Part shown: positions 35,685 to 44,183 of the stretch, piece after piece
Position numbering within the stretch: the first letter of the stretch is position 1
Layout of the letters: every line of letters begins with the position of its first letter
Origin: Nocardioides marinus
Lineage (GTDB): Bacteria; Actinomycetota; Actinomycetes; Propionibacteriales; Nocardioidaceae
Reading direction: 5' to 3'
Length of the DNA stretch: 64,000 nt
Assembly: GCF_013408145.1 (NCBI RefSeq)
Contig: NZ_JACBZI010000001.1
Span: 2,742,001 to 2,806,000, forward strand
The notes under the pieces: model-generated
Told to the model about the DNA's origin: nothing
Databases searched by the model: none
The model's input: only the letters and a program-made list of their open reading frames with translations
Program-made: the position numbers and the translations under genes

Positions 35685-36503
35685 ATGCGACGAATGCTCA
35701 CGGCCACCTTGGTCGGCGCCGCCCTCACCTTGACGGCGGGCATCCTCAGCCCAGCCACTGCCGAGGAGACCACCGGCCTCACGACCGAACGTGTCGGGAT
35801 CGCTGCGGACACAGGCGGCTACCCCACCATCCACTTCGGCTTCTACGGGCTCCTGGCGACGTTCACAGACACGACGCCGGACAGCAGCCACCGGTACGTC
35901 GCGACCGCGACGCAGGTGACCGCCGAGGGCGAGGAGCCGGGCGTGGTCAAGGAGGGCGAGGGCTACGTCTGGGAAGGGTGGGACGGGGTCACCCCGATGC
36001 AGGTCTACATCCCCAACGACGGCGACATGGCGATCGGCGACACGTTCGACGTCGTCCTCAGCGAGTACGACGGCGACGTCCTCGTCGAGCAGTCCGCAGC
36101 CGTCGCTCACACCGTGCGGGTGATCAGTCACCCCTCGAACCTTCGGATGAAGCGCTCGTCGAAGAAGGCGGTGCGCGTCGGTGAGGTCGTCAAGATGCGC
36201 TGGACCGGGGCCTTCGGTGAGGACGTCGCCTCGGTCACCCAGGTGATCGCGGCCCGCAAGGGGCGCTCCTTCGGTGAGTCCCGCCGCGACTTCCTTGTCT
36301 GCAAGAACTCCTACTGCCCCACGAAGAAGGGCATCACGTACGTCTCGACTCGCAGCAAGGACCTGGCCACCAGGTTCCGGGTACCGAAGCACTTCCGCGG
36401 GAAGACCCTGGTCATCTCCATCTACGGTCAGGCCGCGGTCGAGGACACCGTCTCCCTGGCAGCGCCGTGGGGTTGGTACTACGAGCTGAAGGTGCGTCGC
36501 TGA
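35685..36503 (+). CDS. Secreted protein of unknown function
   Basis: A 272-residue protein with a clear signal peptide (MRRMLTATLVGAALTLTAGI, cleavage near SPATA-EET). The mature part is beta-rich with an acidic first half and a basic second half (RMKRSSKKAVRVGEVVKMRW), in the manner of two Ig-like domains. It has two close cysteines (CKNSYC). No enzymatic signature. ATG at 35685 is chosen by the signal peptide; a second Met nine bases later is possible. It is followed by two strong hairpins. Confidence 0.8.
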   Translation: MRRMLTATLVGAALTLTAGILSPATAEETTGLTTERVGIAADTGGYPTIHFGFYGLLATFTDTTPDSSHRYVATATQVTAEGEEPGVVKEGEGYVWEGWDGVTPMQVYIPNDGDMAIGDTFDVVLSEYDGDVLVEQSAAVAHTVRVISHPSNLRMKRSSKKAVRVGEVVKMRWTGAFGEDVASVTQVIAARKGRSFGESRRDFLVCKNSYCPTKKGITYVSTRSKDLATRFRVPKHFRGKTLVISIYGQAAVEDTVSLAAPWGWYYELKVRR

Positions 36504-36518
36504 CCCACCGACGTGCTG

Positions 36519-36556
36519 GCTACCGCAGGTGAGGGCGTCTCAGCACCTGCGGTAGC
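36519..36556. terminator. 13-bp hairpin after secreted-protein gene
   Basis: GCTACCGCAGGTG (36519-36531) pairs with 36544-36556, loop of 12. It lies 16 bases after the stop and directly before the larger palindrome. Confidence 0.75.
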
Positions 36557-36558
36557 CC

Positions 36559-36606
36559 GGTCGTGCCCCTCAGCGGGCGCCATGGCGCCCGCTGAGGGGC
36601 ACGACC
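36559..36606. terminator. 48-base perfect palindrome (copy 3 of shared core)
   Basis: Every base of 36559-36606 pairs with its symmetric partner around CATG at 36581-36584. The inner 24 bases equal the core at 18703-18726. It separates the secreted-protein gene from the EamA gene on the same strand. Confidence 0.8.
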
Positions 36607-36640
36607 CGTCCGGGCGGGCGTGGTGCGGCAGGCTGTCGCC

Positions 36641-37537
36641 ATGACGTCTCGGGCCCCTGCAGCCACGCCCCTGGTGGGCGTGCCGTTCTGGCCGGCGGCG
36701 GCCTTCGTCCTCGTGTGGTCCTCGGGGTACGTCGCGGGGCCGGCCGGGGTCGAGGTCGTCTCGCCGTTCTGGGTGCTGGTGCTGCGGTTCGCGGTGGCGG
36801 CGCTGATGCTCTACCCCCTGGCGCGCCTGACCCGCGGAGCGCTGCGGATCTCGCGCGAGGACCTCGTGCGGGTCGCGGCGTCGGGGCTGGTGATGAACGG
36901 GCTGCTGTTCGGCACGATGTACGCCGCATTCGAGCTCGGCCTGCAGGCCACCCTCGGCGCGCTGCTGCACTCGCTCTCACCGGTGCTCACCGCGGTGCTG
37001 GCGGGGGTGCTGCTCGGTGAGCGGCTGACCCGGCTGCAGGTGGTCGGGTTCGTGGTCGGCGTGGCGGGGGTCGTAGTGGTGCTCGGGCCCGACATCGACC
37101 GGGCCGGTGGCGTCGCCGGGCTGCTGCTGGGCGTCGCCTCGCTGGCGTGCCTGTCGCTGGGGACGCTCGGGCAGCGGTGGATCGGCACCCGCACGGACCC
37201 GATCTGGTCAGCGACGCTGCAGTGCGCGGTGTGCGTGCCGCCGCTGGTCGTGCTCGCGCTGGCCGTCGAGGGGGCGCCCAGCGTGGGTTCCCCGGTCGAC
37301 GCCACGGTCGCGGTGCTGTGGCTGGCAGGCGTGAACTCGGTGCTCGGGCTCCTGCTGCTCGGGCTGCTGGTGCGCCGCGGCGGTGCCGGGGCGAGTGCCA
37401 GCGTGTTCTTCCTGATGCCGCCGGTGACGGCCGTGCTGGCGTGGGTGCTGCTCGACGAGCGGCTCACCGGGCTGGCGGTGCTGGGGCTGGCACTCTCGAC
37501 GGTCGGGGTCGCGGTCGCGACGAGGCGGCGGTCGTGA
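36641..37537 (+). CDS. EamA/DMT-family transporter
   Basis: A 298-residue protein with ten predicted membrane helices arranged as two EamA halves. Typical stretches are FVLVWSSGYVAGP, LLGERLTRLQVVGFVVGVAGVVVV and, in the second half, LLDERLTGLAVLGLALSTVGV. The family exports metabolites or amino acids; the substrate is unknown. The start at 36641 is preferred to a GTG seven codons earlier. Its stop overlaps the start of the next gene as GTGA. Confidence 0.88.
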   Translation: MTSRAPAATPLVGVPFWPAAAFVLVWSSGYVAGPAGVEVVSPFWVLVLRFAVAALMLYPLARLTRGALRISREDLVRVAASGLVMNGLLFGTMYAAFELGLQATLGALLHSLSPVLTAVLAGVLLGERLTRLQVVGFVVGVAGVVVVLGPDIDRAGGVAGLLLGVASLACLSLGTLGQRWIGTRTDPIWSATLQCAVCVPPLVVLALAVEGAPSVGSPVDATVAVLWLAGVNSVLGLLLLGLLVRRGGAGASASVFFLMPPVTAVLAWVLLDERLTGLAVLGLALSTVGVAVATRRRS

Positions 37538-38550
37538 GCTCACTGCTCGACGTGCCACTCCCCCGACGGATGCACCGGCTCCCCGTCGTACGGCTGGTGC
37601 ACGGGGGTGCGGCCGAGCGAGCCTGGTCGTGGGACCTGCGCGACCAGTGGACCCGCGAGTGGTGGCCCCAGGGCATCACGTGGGCCGGCAAGCGGCTGCT
37701 GGTGTCGTGGTACTCGCGCCGCGGCGGCGGCTCACGGATCTCCGTCGTCGACCTGGTCGCCCGCCGCTACGCCCACGTGCCGCTGCTGACGCCCGACGGC
37801 GAGTCGCTGCGCGTGCATGCCGGCGGCCTGGCGTGGGACGACGGCTGGTTGTACGTCGCCGCCACCGCCCGCGGCTTCTGGACCCTCCACGTCGACGACC
37901 TCGCGTTCACTGCCGGTCGAGCAGCGAGGAGCGCCAGCGACGAGCGTCGTCGAGACCCCGCAACCTGGCGCGCCCGCACCCTCCACCGGCCGACACTCCC
38001 GGGATCGGACGACCCGTTCCGCTGGTCCTTCATGGACCTCGCGCCCCCAGGGTGGTCGAGCAGCGAGGAGCGCCGGCCTCTCCCGATGGTCGAGGTGCGA
38101 GCGGAGCGGGCCTCGAGACCCCTCCTGGCCGGAGAGTACGGCCGGGGCGGCAAGTCCACCCGCCTGGCCCGACTGGAGGTCCGAGATGGCCAGCCGGTGG
38201 GCGACCTCCACGTCGTGGGCGAGGGCCCGGCCGGCATGCAGGGCGTGACGACGTACGCCGACGACCTGCTGGTCTCGACCTCGGCCGGCCCCTGGCTCAG
38301 GGGCAGCCTGCACCTGACCGGAGGTCCTAGTACCGAGCTGAGTGAGACGGACACCGACCAAGACGCACCCGGGACCCTCCCCGGCCTGAGTGACAGAGCG
38401 CGTGGGAGGCCCGCCATCGAGCTGGCCTCGGGACCGTTCCGCAGAGCGGCACCCATCGGGGTCGAGGACCTGACCAGGGACGACCTTGGCCGTCTGTGGA
38501 CGGTCGGCGAGCACCCCGGTCGGCGCGCGGTCCTGCGCCTGCACGGCTAG
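37534..38550 (+). CDS. Beta-propeller-like protein interrupted by in-frame REP repeats
   Basis: A 338-residue soluble protein begun at GTG overlapping the transporter stop. The first 125 residues look like propeller blades (WWPQGITWAGKRLLVSWY, HAGGLAWDDGWLYVAAT). Then two stretches depart from this: GRAARSASDERRRDP at about 128-142 and WSSSEERRPLPMVEVRAERASRP at about 173-195, both products of REP-like repeats at 37915 and 38051. The propeller pattern resumes (GMQGVTTYADDLLVSTS, LGRLWTVGEHPGRRAVLRL). The protein has therefore gained two insertions without losing its frame. Function unknown. Confidence 0.72.
   Translation: MSSLLDVPLPRRMHRLPVVRLVHGGAAERAWSWDLRDQWTREWWPQGITWAGKRLLVSWYSRRGGGSRISVVDLVARRYAHVPLLTPDGESLRVHAGGLAWDDGWLYVAATARGFWTLHVDDLAFTAGRAARSASDERRRDPATWRARTLHRPTLPGSDDPFRWSFMDLAPPGWSSSEERRPLPMVEVRAERASRPLLAGEYGRGGKSTRLARLEVRDGQPVGDLHVVGEGPAGMQGVTTYADDLLVSTSAGPWLRGSLHLTGGPSTELSETDTDQDAPGTLPGLSDRARGRPAIELASGPFRRAAPIGVEDLTRDDLGRLWTVGEHPGRRAVLRLHG
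37915..37957 (+). repeat. Type A REP-like element, in frame inside coding sequence
   Basis: About 43 bases running from GGTCGAGCAGCGAGGAGCGC to GTCGTCGAGACC, close to the copies at 51557 and 60834-60943. Here it encodes GRAARSASDERRR. Confidence 0.85.
38051..38120 (+). repeat. Composite REP-like element (types A and B), in frame
   Basis: A 5' half of type A (GGTGGTCGAGCAGCGAGG, 38051 on) is followed by a complete type B unit at 38088-38120 (GGTCGAGGTGCGAGCGG to GGGCCTCGAGACC). The reverse type B copy is at 44799-44831. Confidence 0.8.
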
Positions 38551-38588
38551 TCACCTCGATCGGTCAACTCGGAGTTGACTGAAATAGC

Positions 38589-38794
38589 CACCGGGGCCGC
38601 ACACATCGTGTGCGGCCCCGGTGACCTAGCCGAAGAGACCCCGTGCCCTAAGGTGGCACAGGCGGTCCGGACCTTTCTCGAGCAGCGGCAACAGAGAAAG
38701 GCCCGGACCGCGTCTGTGTCTCCGGCTCATCGAGCTGGAGCTGGGAGTCAGGTGCCCTCCCGGAGAGTGTCCCCGGGGCTCACGCCCCGGGGAC
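38589..38794. terminator. Three consecutive hairpins between convergent genes
   Basis: First: 38589-38604 pairs with 38608-38623 (16 bp, loop ATC, perfect). Second: 38662-38679 pairs with 38694-38711 (18 bp, one A-C mispair, loop 14). Third: 38769-38779 pairs with 38784-38794 (11 bp, loop TCAC). They fill the 290-base gap between the propeller-like gene and the first surface-protein gene, so both directions probably terminate here. Confidence 0.75.
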
Positions 38795-38840
38795 CTCCCG
38801 TGTCGGTGCGCTCAGAGCGGACCGATCCCGGAGGGATCGA

Positions 38841-41441
38841 TCAGTTCTGGGCCTCGTCGAGGTTCGCCTGAGCCTCGTCCAGGTCGGCCTGAGCCTTGTC
38901 GACCTGGGTCTGGCGGAGGGTCACGACGGTGGTGCGGGCGTCGACCTTGGCCTGGGCAAGAGTCACGTCGTCCTTCGCGGCACGCAGGGCCCGCTTGGTC
39001 TGACGCAGCTTCTTGCGGGTGGTCTTGGCCTTCTGCTTGTTGTCGTTGGCCTTCGCGCGGTTCAGCTTCTTGCGGAGCTTCTGCTTCTTCGCGGTCAGGG
39101 TGTCGACGTTCGCCTGCGCGATGGCAAGCTCAGCCTGGGCCACGTCCAGCTCGGCCTGAGCACTGGCCAGGTCGGCCTCGGCCTCGGCGAGAGCGATCTC
39201 AGCGTCCTCGACAGCCTGCTCCAGCGCCTCGATGTTGGTGACGGTCGAGGTGACGGAGTCCGTGTTCTTGGAAGCCGAGAGACCCGGGGCGTCGTTCGCA
39301 GCAGCGTAGGAGTTCGCGGCCTTGCCGAACTGGGTGACGTTGCCACTGTTCTCGCCCCGCACGCTGACGGTGATGCTGCCGTTGGCGGAGTCCGTCAGGA
39401 GGACGGTCTGCTCGATCTCACCGTTGGCGTCGGTGGCGCCCTCCTTGTTCTGGAGGCTGGCCGGGCCGGAGACCTGGAAGACCACGTTGGAGTCGTCCAC
39501 GGTCGGAACCGGGTTGCCGAAGGCGTCGGTGACGGTGGCCGTGTAGGTGGCCACGTCGCCGGCGACGACACCCTCAGGGCCGTCGAGCTCGACGTTGCGA
39601 GCCGAGGCCTCGAGAGCAGCACCCGTGGGCTGCTCGACCGTGTACTTGACGGTCTTGGTGCGACCCGCGCTGGTGATGGTCACGGTGACGACGCCGGTCT
39701 TGGTACCGATGACGTTGACCGAACCCGTGCCCGTGTTGCTCAGCGTGATGGTCTTGGACTCGACAGCCTTCGCGAGGGTGTTGTCCGAACCGACGATCAG
39801 CGCACCGTTGTCCACGGAGAAGGTCGCCGGGGCGTCGGGGGTGCCGAGGGCAACCGAGATCGTCTCGAACTCGCTACCGGCGGAGTTCGCCACACCGTCG
39901 TAGAGCGGGAAGACCTTGGTGGCGGTCGCGTCGTCGGACGCGCCGGCGATCGTGAAGTTCCCACCGAGACCGTCAGCGGTGTAGTCGATGCGAGCACCGG
40001 CGAAGTTGGACGGGGTGCCGTCGAACTGGTCCTCGAACAGGTTGATGGTGAAGGTCTCGCTGCCGACGGTGGTGCCGGCGTCGGGCAGGGTGAAGGTCGC
40101 CTTGCCGTCGGAGCCGACGGTCTGGCGAGCGGTCTGGGTGCTGCCGTTGCGCAAGCCGCGGACGATCGAGACCTGCGCGGGAGCGCCGATCGGGTCGCCG
40201 AACTGGTCGAGCACCGAGACGGTGACCTCGGTCGGGCTGCCGACCTTGGTCACGTAGACGGCCTGGCCGGCCTTGACCGAGTCAGCGGCGGCGCGAGCGA
40301 ACTCGAGCGTGGTGCTGGCGATGCCGGAGCTGGCCGACTCGAAGGTCATCTGCGAGCCCGCGACGATGCCGGAGGGGCTGACGGTCAGGGAGCCCTTGCC
40401 GTCGGCGTCGAGGACGACGGTGTAGGACTTCGACGCCGCGCCGCCGAACTTGAGCGTGCCGCTCGAGAGCGTGAGGACCACAGCCTTGTTGGCGTCGTCC
40501 GGGATGGTGTCGGCGTCGCCGCCGTCCTTGCTCATGAACTCGAAGGTCACCGAGCCCTGGTCGACGCGCACCTGGTAGGTGCCGCCGAACGCGTCGCCCG
40601 CCTCGAACTCGTCGGCGCCGGTGACGAGGTCGAACTCGTCGGCGTCGATGGTGGCGTTGGCGATGACGTTGATGACCGCCGAGTCCGTGACGGTGGCCGG
40701 CGTGCCGCCGGTGCCGTTGCCGGTCGCGGTGAACGTGGTCTCACCGGAGGTGTTCGAGCTGGCCTTGAAGGTGGTCGAGCCGCTGACGAGGTCAGCCGGG
40801 TCGAGCGTGTTGTCCGGGGTGAAGGTCACGCCGGTCCCGGCCAGAGCGAAGCCCTCACCGGTGGTCAGCTGGGTCGCGTTGCCAGCCGAGTCGGCGATCG
40901 CGGCGGTGTAGTTGCCGGTCGGGACGCCAGCCGAGGTGGTCTGCGAGTCGGGGCTGATCGCGATCGACGCAGGCGCGCCGGCGGTGGCACCGGAGATGGT
41001 CGCGCGGGCCTCGGCAGCGTCGACAGAGCCGGCGCCGTCCTCGTCCTCGTAGATGGCGACAGCGAAGCTGCCACCAGCGGACGGGGTGGTCACGGCCAGG
41101 TTGACCGTGATCTCGTCGAGTCCGTCGGTCTTGTTGGAGTCACCGGGGTCGCCGTTGGCGATGCGGTCGACCGAGACGATGGAGACCGTCTGAGAGGGCG
41201 AGTTCGCGCCGCTGGTCAGGTTGGTGGCCTTGAGCTTGAGGTCGGCCTCGTCGACACCCTTGGTCTTGAGGAGGACCTCGCCGCCGAGCGCGCCGGCGTT
41301 ACGGATCGGGCCGACGGACGCGACGGTGATCGAGTCACCAGCCGCCGCCGAGGCGGAGGAAGCGATGAACGGGATACCCGCCACCGCGAGAGCGGAGACG
41401 GCCGTGGTGGCCAGGCCCCGCTTGATGCCGCTGCTGTTCAT
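38841..41441 (-). CDS. Large secreted surface protein with beta-sandwich repeats and C-terminal coiled coil
   Basis: An 866-residue protein. Signal peptide: residues 1-32 (MNSSGIKRGLATTAVSALAV ... SSASA). About 33-725 is Thr/Ser/Gly/Asp-rich with a recurring pattern of Ig-like or Big-type domains (VTVSVLDQFGDPIGAPAQVS; YTATVTDAFGNPVPTVDDSN). The last 140 residues are helical with AEADLASAQAELDVAQAELA, then a Lys/Arg-rich stretch, then acidic heptads again. There is no LPxTG signal and no C-terminal membrane helix. AGAAGGG lies about 10 bases before the ATG. An adhesin or S-layer-type role is inference. It is divergently transcribed from an HTH regulator, a pairing repeated at 44915-49812. Confidence 0.85.
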   Translation of the reverse strand: MNSSGIKRGLATTAVSALAVAGIPFIASSASAAAGDSITVASVGPIRNAGALGGEVLLKTKGVDEADLKLKATNLTSGANSPSQTVSIVSVDRIANGDPGDSNKTDGLDEITVNLAVTTPSAGGSFAVAIYEDEDGAGSVDAAEARATISGATAGAPASIAISPDSQTTSAGVPTGNYTAAIADSAGNATQLTTGEGFALAGTGVTFTPDNTLDPADLVSGSTTFKASSNTSGETTFTATGNGTGGTPATVTDSAVINVIANATIDADEFDLVTGADEFEAGDAFGGTYQVRVDQGSVTFEFMSKDGGDADTIPDDANKAVVLTLSSGTLKFGGAASKSYTVVLDADGKGSLTVSPSGIVAGSQMTFESASSGIASTTLEFARAAADSVKAGQAVYVTKVGSPTEVTVSVLDQFGDPIGAPAQVSIVRGLRNGSTQTARQTVGSDGKATFTLPDAGTTVGSETFTINLFEDQFDGTPSNFAGARIDYTADGLGGNFTIAGASDDATATKVFPLYDGVANSAGSEFETISVALGTPDAPATFSVDNGALIVGSDNTLAKAVESKTITLSNTGTGSVNVIGTKTGVVTVTITSAGRTKTVKYTVEQPTGAALEASARNVELDGPEGVVAGDVATYTATVTDAFGNPVPTVDDSNVVFQVSGPASLQNKEGATDANGEIEQTVLLTDSANGSITVSVRGENSGNVTQFGKAANSYAAANDAPGLSASKNTDSVTSTVTNIEALEQAVEDAEIALAEAEADLASAQAELDVAQAELAIAQANVDTLTAKKQKLRKKLNRAKANDNKQKAKTTRKKLRQTKRALRAAKDDVTLAQAKVDARTTVVTLRQTQVDKAQADLDEAQANLDEAQN

Positions 41442-41689
41442 GAAGATTGAACCCTTCTGAAGGTTGTTAGGACTGGTCCGACACAGAACGGACCACCCGG
41501 CCCCGAGGCCAGGACCCAGGCGAGGTTCACTAGGGACCTGTCTGGACGGATCGCACAGTAAAGATCCTGTGAGTTGCGCTGCGGCCTTTATGTTCTTTAC
41601 TTTTTGCCTTGCAATAACTGTGGCCGAGGTCACTCGTTACTGTCCCTCCCCCCACCCCACGGCGACTCGGGTCGACCTAGGAGCAGCAG
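41442..41689. promoter_or_regulatory. Divergent promoter region, surface protein 1 / HTH regulator 1
   Basis: A 248-base gap that is clearly lower in GC around 41540-41640 than its surroundings. On the minus strand TTGCAA and ATAAAG are 17 bases apart, a possible -35/-10 pair for the surface protein. On the plus strand TTGCGC and TTTACT are 17 bases apart. An inverted repeat CACAG-8-CTGTG (41554-41571) could be an operator. All three are candidates by eye. Confidence 0.5.
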
Positions 41690-43348
41690 TTGAGCGCTGA
41701 TGAGCCACGCAGCGGTTCCCGCCGCACCGCGGGTGTGCCCAAGCCACGGCGCGGGCGACCGCCCCGGATGCCGGACGACACCACGCCGATGGCCGAGGGG
41801 TACTACGACCCCTGGGCCCGGACGGCCTGGTTGCTGGTCACCGCGCGTTCACTCGGGTCCGACCCGGCGTACGCCGACCGCGCGACCTTCGTCGACGCCC
41901 TCGTGGACTCCGGTGTCAACGCCGACGCCAGCCGGGTCAGCCGGTGGGAGTCGGGCCAGCAGGCCGTGTCCTTCCGGGCCCTGCGCGGCTACGAGACGGT
42001 CCTCGGCCTCTCCGAGGGCGCCCTGGTCGCCGCCAGCCGCCAGCTCGTGCGCGACGCCGAGACCTCGGCCAAGCCCCCGGAGAAGATCTCCTTCGCCGGG
42101 CTCGATCACCTCTCCCCCGACACGATGGTCTCCGACCTCGTCGACCGGGCCACCGACAAGGACGACCACCTCACCGGGGGCGACTGGCTGCGGCTCGCCA
42201 CCGAGCTCGAGCGCTTCGAGCTGGTGCTGCTCTCCAACCGCACCTGGTCCCTGGTGTGCGAGCGGCTGCTCCACGAGCTGGCCCGCACCAGCGGCGTCGA
42301 CCAGCTGCGCCGCTTCGAGGCGCTCAGCACCCTGGTCACCCACCCCGTCGCCCAACGACACGTCCTGCACGCGCTCGGTGTCTGGCTCACCGATCCCGAC
42401 GTGCAGGTCGTCTTCCCGATGCTCACGGTCCTCCAGCAGCTCGAGGACCCCGGCGCCAGCAACCTGGTCTGCCGCCTCATGGACGCCCCCAGCAGCCAGC
42501 TCGCACGCGGCGCCATCCAGGTGGCCGCGGCCAAGCTCGCGCGCGGCCACGTCGGCCGGGCACACCTCGCGCTCATCGAGCAGCACGCCATCCGGGGCCT
42601 CGTCACGCCGACGTCCAAGCGCAGCGCGGACCTGCTCGACCTGCTGACCCATCTGCCCGACGAGTCCTTCGCCCGGGTCACCGGCAACCTCAAGGACAGC
42701 CCGCTGCGCACCCGCATCCTGCAGACCCGCGAGACCCACGACCTGGCCGTGCGCGACGTCAGCCGGAGCATCAGCCGGCAGGTCTCCACCCAGGCGCAGG
42801 CGATGACCCCCGCGGTCTACCGCTCCGAGCCCGACCAGCTGTTGGACCGTCTCGTGCGCGAGTCGCTCTTCCACGTCAGCGGCAACCGGAGGCGCCTGGC
42901 CGGCCAGGTGCTGGGCATCTCGCCGTACGCCCCCGCCGTCGCCGACTGCTTCCTCTCCCTCGCCGGCTCCGACCGCGAGCTGCTCGGCGACCGCGCCTGG
43001 GACGCGGTGTGGACCATCGGCCACGGCACCCGCCGCGACGACGTCGTCGCGCTCGTCGACACCGACCACCCCTGGACCCAGCGCCGCGCGCTCATCAGCC
43101 TGGCCCGCTCGGGTGCCGGGCTGCGCGAGGAGCACCAGGGCGTCGTTCGCCGCGCGATGGACAGCGCGAACTCCGCCGTCCGCCGCGCCGCCCTCGCCGC
43201 CACCGGGCTGCAGGCCCCCCACCACCTGCCCACCCCGCTGGAGACGCAGTCCAGCCCGGACGCCTCGGTCGTGCGCTGGTGGCGCAAGGTCGGGCCGGCG
43301 CTGCGCGACCTCGACGGCCGCTTCGACCTGGAGCCGCTGGCCGACTGA
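41690..43348 (+). CDS. Large HTH regulator with helical-repeat body (module 1)
   Basis: A 552-residue soluble protein read from TTG at 41690, which has AGGAG 6 bases upstream. A basic N-terminal tail is followed by a helix-turn-helix of Xre-like type at about 44-112, with the recognition segment SRVSRWESGQ at 81-90. Residues about 140-550 are helical pairs, HEAT-like (LVCRLMDAPSSQLARGAIQV, RRAMDSANSAVRRAALAA). It is paralogous with the protein at 48229: same HTH position, same WLTDPDVQ and LVRES/ALFHV segments, same Trp-Trp near the end. Its position suggests it controls the divergent surface protein gene. Confidence 0.8.
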   Translation: MSADEPRSGSRRTAGVPKPRRGRPPRMPDDTTPMAEGYYDPWARTAWLLVTARSLGSDPAYADRATFVDALVDSGVNADASRVSRWESGQQAVSFRALRGYETVLGLSEGALVAASRQLVRDAETSAKPPEKISFAGLDHLSPDTMVSDLVDRATDKDDHLTGGDWLRLATELERFELVLLSNRTWSLVCERLLHELARTSGVDQLRRFEALSTLVTHPVAQRHVLHALGVWLTDPDVQVVFPMLTVLQQLEDPGASNLVCRLMDAPSSQLARGAIQVAAAKLARGHVGRAHLALIEQHAIRGLVTPTSKRSADLLDLLTHLPDESFARVTGNLKDSPLRTRILQTRETHDLAVRDVSRSISRQVSTQAQAMTPAVYRSEPDQLLDRLVRESLFHVSGNRRRLAGQVLGISPYAPAVADCFLSLAGSDRELLGDRAWDAVWTIGHGTRRDDVVALVDTDHPWTQRRALISLARSGAGLREEHQGVVRRAMDSANSAVRRAALAATGLQAPHHLPTPLETQSSPDASVVRWWRKVGPALRDLDGRFDLEPLAD

Positions 43349-43363
43349 CCCGCCGGCGGTGCC

Positions 43364-44173
43364 TCAGCCGGTGCGCGGCGCCAGGGCGAGCTGGCGGGAC
43401 TGGGCGACCAGCCGGCCGGTGGAGTCCCAGACCTCGCAGTCCTCCTCGAACGTCCCGCCCGCGAAGTTCCGCGTGCGGTGCTGCACCTTCAGCCACCCCG
43501 GCGCCGGCTTGGCCCGCACGTGCGCGGTGAGCTCGAGCGTCGGGGCCCACCCGATCATGCCGAGGTCGAAGGTCACCGGCGGCAGCGCGTCGAGGACCAT
43601 CAGCAGCGCGACCGGGTCGACCTCGCGCCCGTCGGCCATCCGGAACCACGCCGACAGGTGCCCCACCCCGCGCGGCTCCCCCCGCACCCACCCGGTCTGC
43701 TCGACCGGGAAGCGCATCTCGAAGCGCCGCATCATCGGCGCCAGCTCGAGCACGAAGTCCGGCACGTCCTCGGGGCCCGCGCAGTCCTCGGGCGCCGGCA
43801 GCTCCGGCTCGGTGGCCGTGGTGCGGACCTCCCCCTCGAAACGTCCGAGGTCGGCGTACGTCGCCAGCAGGGTCAGGCGGGTCTGCCCGTCCTGGGTCAG
43901 GTCGGCCGCGACCGTGGCCATCCGGCCACCCTCGCGTCGCACGTCGACCGCCACCTCGGCGGGGCCGGGCGTCCCGGCGGAGAGGAAGTAGGCCGACACC
44001 GCGACCGGGTCCGGCTTGGACTCCAGGTGCTGGGAGATCGCCTGACCGGCCAGGGCCATCTGGAAGCCGCCGTTGATGCCGCCCCCGACGCTCCAGCCGC
44101 CGTCGAGAGCGCCGGAGTACCGGCCCTCACCAAGGGCGGTCAGGGACAGGTGGCGGTCGAGCTCGTAGGTCAC
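43364..44173 (-). CDS. Acyl-CoA thioesterase-like (double hot-dog) protein
   Basis: A 269-residue protein. GGGINGGFQMALAGQAI and later ELTAHVRAKPAPGWLKVQHRT fit the TesB/4HBT-like double hot-dog family found in actinobacteria, with the second half containing FEEDCEVWDSTGRLVAQSRQ, the typical hot-dog end. A thioester substrate is likely but not defined. The GTG at 44173 is chosen because it lies 10 bases after the upstream stop; the longer frame would run into that gene. Confidence 0.82.
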   Translation of the reverse strand: MTYELDRHLSLTALGEGRYSGALDGGWSVGGGINGGFQMALAGQAISQHLESKPDPVAVSAYFLSAGTPGPAEVAVDVRREGGRMATVAADLTQDGQTRLTLLATYADLGRFEGEVRTTATEPELPAPEDCAGPEDVPDFVLELAPMMRRFEMRFPVEQTGWVRGEPRGVGHLSAWFRMADGREVDPVALLMVLDALPPVTFDLGMIGWAPTLELTAHVRAKPAPGWLKVQHRTRNFAGGTFEEDCEVWDSTGRLVAQSRQLALAPRTG

Positions 44174-44183
44174 GTCGGTGAAC

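Noticed and set aside
38575-38871. Small plus-strand frame over the three hairpins
   Set aside because: It is made of the hairpin arms themselves and has no ribosome binding site or recognisable protein pattern.
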